Assembly (NCBI GenBank): GCA_030612485.1
Contig: JAUWNS010000149.1
Location: 1 to 5,749 of the forward strand
DNA: 5,749 bases
Origin: Candidatus Bipolaricaulota bacterium
GTDB taxonomy: Bacteria; Bipolaricaulota; Bipolaricaulia; UBA7950; UBA9294
Direction of reading: 5' to 3'
Of this stretch, positions 5,068 through 5,749 are shown one piece after another. The notes below the pieces were generated by a model. It ran no database searches, was not told where the DNA came from, and was given only the letters and a program-made list of their open reading frames with translations. Both the position numbers and the translations under genes were made by a program. Every line of letters begins with the position of its first letter. The stretch's first letter is position 1.

Positions 5068-5749
5068 TTAAGTATGCTCGCGGCCTGTCTGTTCGCTTGG
5101 TTGTGCCAGATGGGCCTGCGCGAGGAAGAACACGGTCCACAATAAGATCATCTTCACGATGAAGCAGAGGATCGGCCACGCCGCTCTTACCCGTCTTGGC
5201 TGATGGAGTATCCGGTAGAGCCATTCAAGCCCCAATCTCTGCCAGCGGTTCGAAGCGCGCAGGGAATCCCCGGCAAAGATATCGAGGCCACCGCCGAGGC
5301 CTATCATCACCGGAACATTCAGCGTGTTCGCGTAACGGGTCATCCATCGCTCCTGCTTCGGAACGCCCATCCCCACGAGAATGATCTGGGGCTGAGCTGC
5401 CGTGATCTGGGCGAGCGGACCCTCATCGTCCGTGAAGTACCCATGGTGAGTGCCAACGATATCGAGACCGGGAAAGCGTTTCTGCAGACGGTGAGCTGCC
5501 CGCACTGCTACCCCGTCTCGTCCTCCGAGGAGGAAGACACGGCACCCGTCCGCGCTCGCTCGCCCCAGGAGCGCCTCCGTTAGGTCGATCCCTGTCACCC
5601 TCTCGGCCAACGGGACCCCAAGTAGGCGTGCTGCCCACACGATCCCAATCCCATCTGCAACCACCAGATCGGCATTGCGGTAGGTGTCGAGGAGCGCGGG
5701 ATCCTTCCTTGTGTTGAAGAGGGAGACGCTGTTCGGCGTCACGATCACG
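5068..5749 (-). CDS. WecG/TagA/CpsF-family glycosyltransferase, 5' end beyond the window
   Basis: Family members (GT26) transfer an N-acetylmannosamine-type sugar from a UDP donor to a polyprenyl-linked acceptor at the membrane during surface polysaccharide or teichoic acid synthesis. The 226 visible residues begin in the first conserved strand (IVTPNS), so roughly 30-40 N-terminal residues are off the edge; the GTG at 5746-5748 is an internal codon. Motifs, counted from the first visible residue, are TPN (4-6), ADGIGIVWAARLLG (31-44) with the likely catalytic Asp32, RVTGID (50-55), FLLGGRDG (72-79), GMGVPKQERWM (126-136) and GLGGGLDIFAGDSLRA (150-165). After LEWLYRILHQPRR (174-186) a hydrophobic segment runs from about 189 to 210, suggesting peripheral or transmembrane attachment. 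The exact sugar and polymer are unknown. The gene reads toward the tRNA and lies outside the proposed island. Confidence 0.93.
   Translation of the reverse strand, partial: VIVTPNSVSLFNTRKDPALLDTYRNADLVVADGIGIVWAARLLGVPLAERVTGIDLTEALLGRASADGCRVFLLGGRDGVAVRAAHRLQKRFPGLDIVGTHHGYFTDDEGPLAQITAAQPQIILVGMGVPKQERWMTRYANTLNVPVMIGLGGGLDIFAGDSLRASNRWQRLGLEWLYRILHQPRRVRAAWPILCFIVKMILLWTVFFLAQAHLAQPSEQTGREHT

Noticed and set aside
1..5749. CRISPR array or phage structural genes
   Set aside because: No regularly spaced repeats with spacers and no phage-like proteins were seen.

Overview
The window is bacterial chromosomal DNA of moderately high GC. It carries a DEAD-box RNA helicase, a GNAT acetyltransferase, a cyclopropane-fatty-acyl-phospholipid synthase (Cfa), a complete tRNA-Glu gene and the 3' part of a WecG/TagA/CpsF glycosyltransferase gene. 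The organism cannot be named from this. The protein styles and the dispersed repeats resemble free-living environmental lineages such as Nitrospirae, NC10 or deltaproteobacteria, but that is only an impression.

Layout, left to right. Positions 1-317 hold no convincing gene, only a hairpin at 42-70. At 318-352 lies a detached 35-base copy of the 3' half of a tRNA-Glu gene. A promoter-like site (432-460) precedes a RhlE-type helicase (575-1798, + strand), which probably starts at a TTG codon. The convergent gap 1799-2117 contains a ~104-bp inverted-repeat element (1895-1998) and three copies of a GGCTTCT motif. A BltD/SpeG-like GNAT acetyltransferase (2118-2573) runs on the - strand. A 103-codon ORF of unknown function (2696-3007, +) ends within the apparent cfa promoter, and cfa itself is at 3075-4373 (+). 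About 370 bases follow with no convincing gene. Then come the intact tRNA-Glu(CTC) at 4744-4819 (-) with its own promoter, a 3 x 9-bp tandem repeat (4981-5007), and the glycosyltransferase (5068 to the window edge, -).

The main observation is that the intact tRNA-Glu and its detached 3' half are direct repeats (34 of 35 bases identical) about 4.43 kb apart. Their arrangement is the one left when a tyrosine-recombinase element integrates at the anticodon-loop/3' half of a tRNA gene. The helicase, acetyltransferase, unknown ORF and cfa would then be cargo of a small island. No integrase is visible, so it would be a decayed or non-autonomous element. The genes inside are transcribed separately and form no obvious operon. 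RNA remodelling, polyamine or other small-molecule acetylation and membrane-lipid cyclopropanation could suit a stress-adaptation load, but that is inference.
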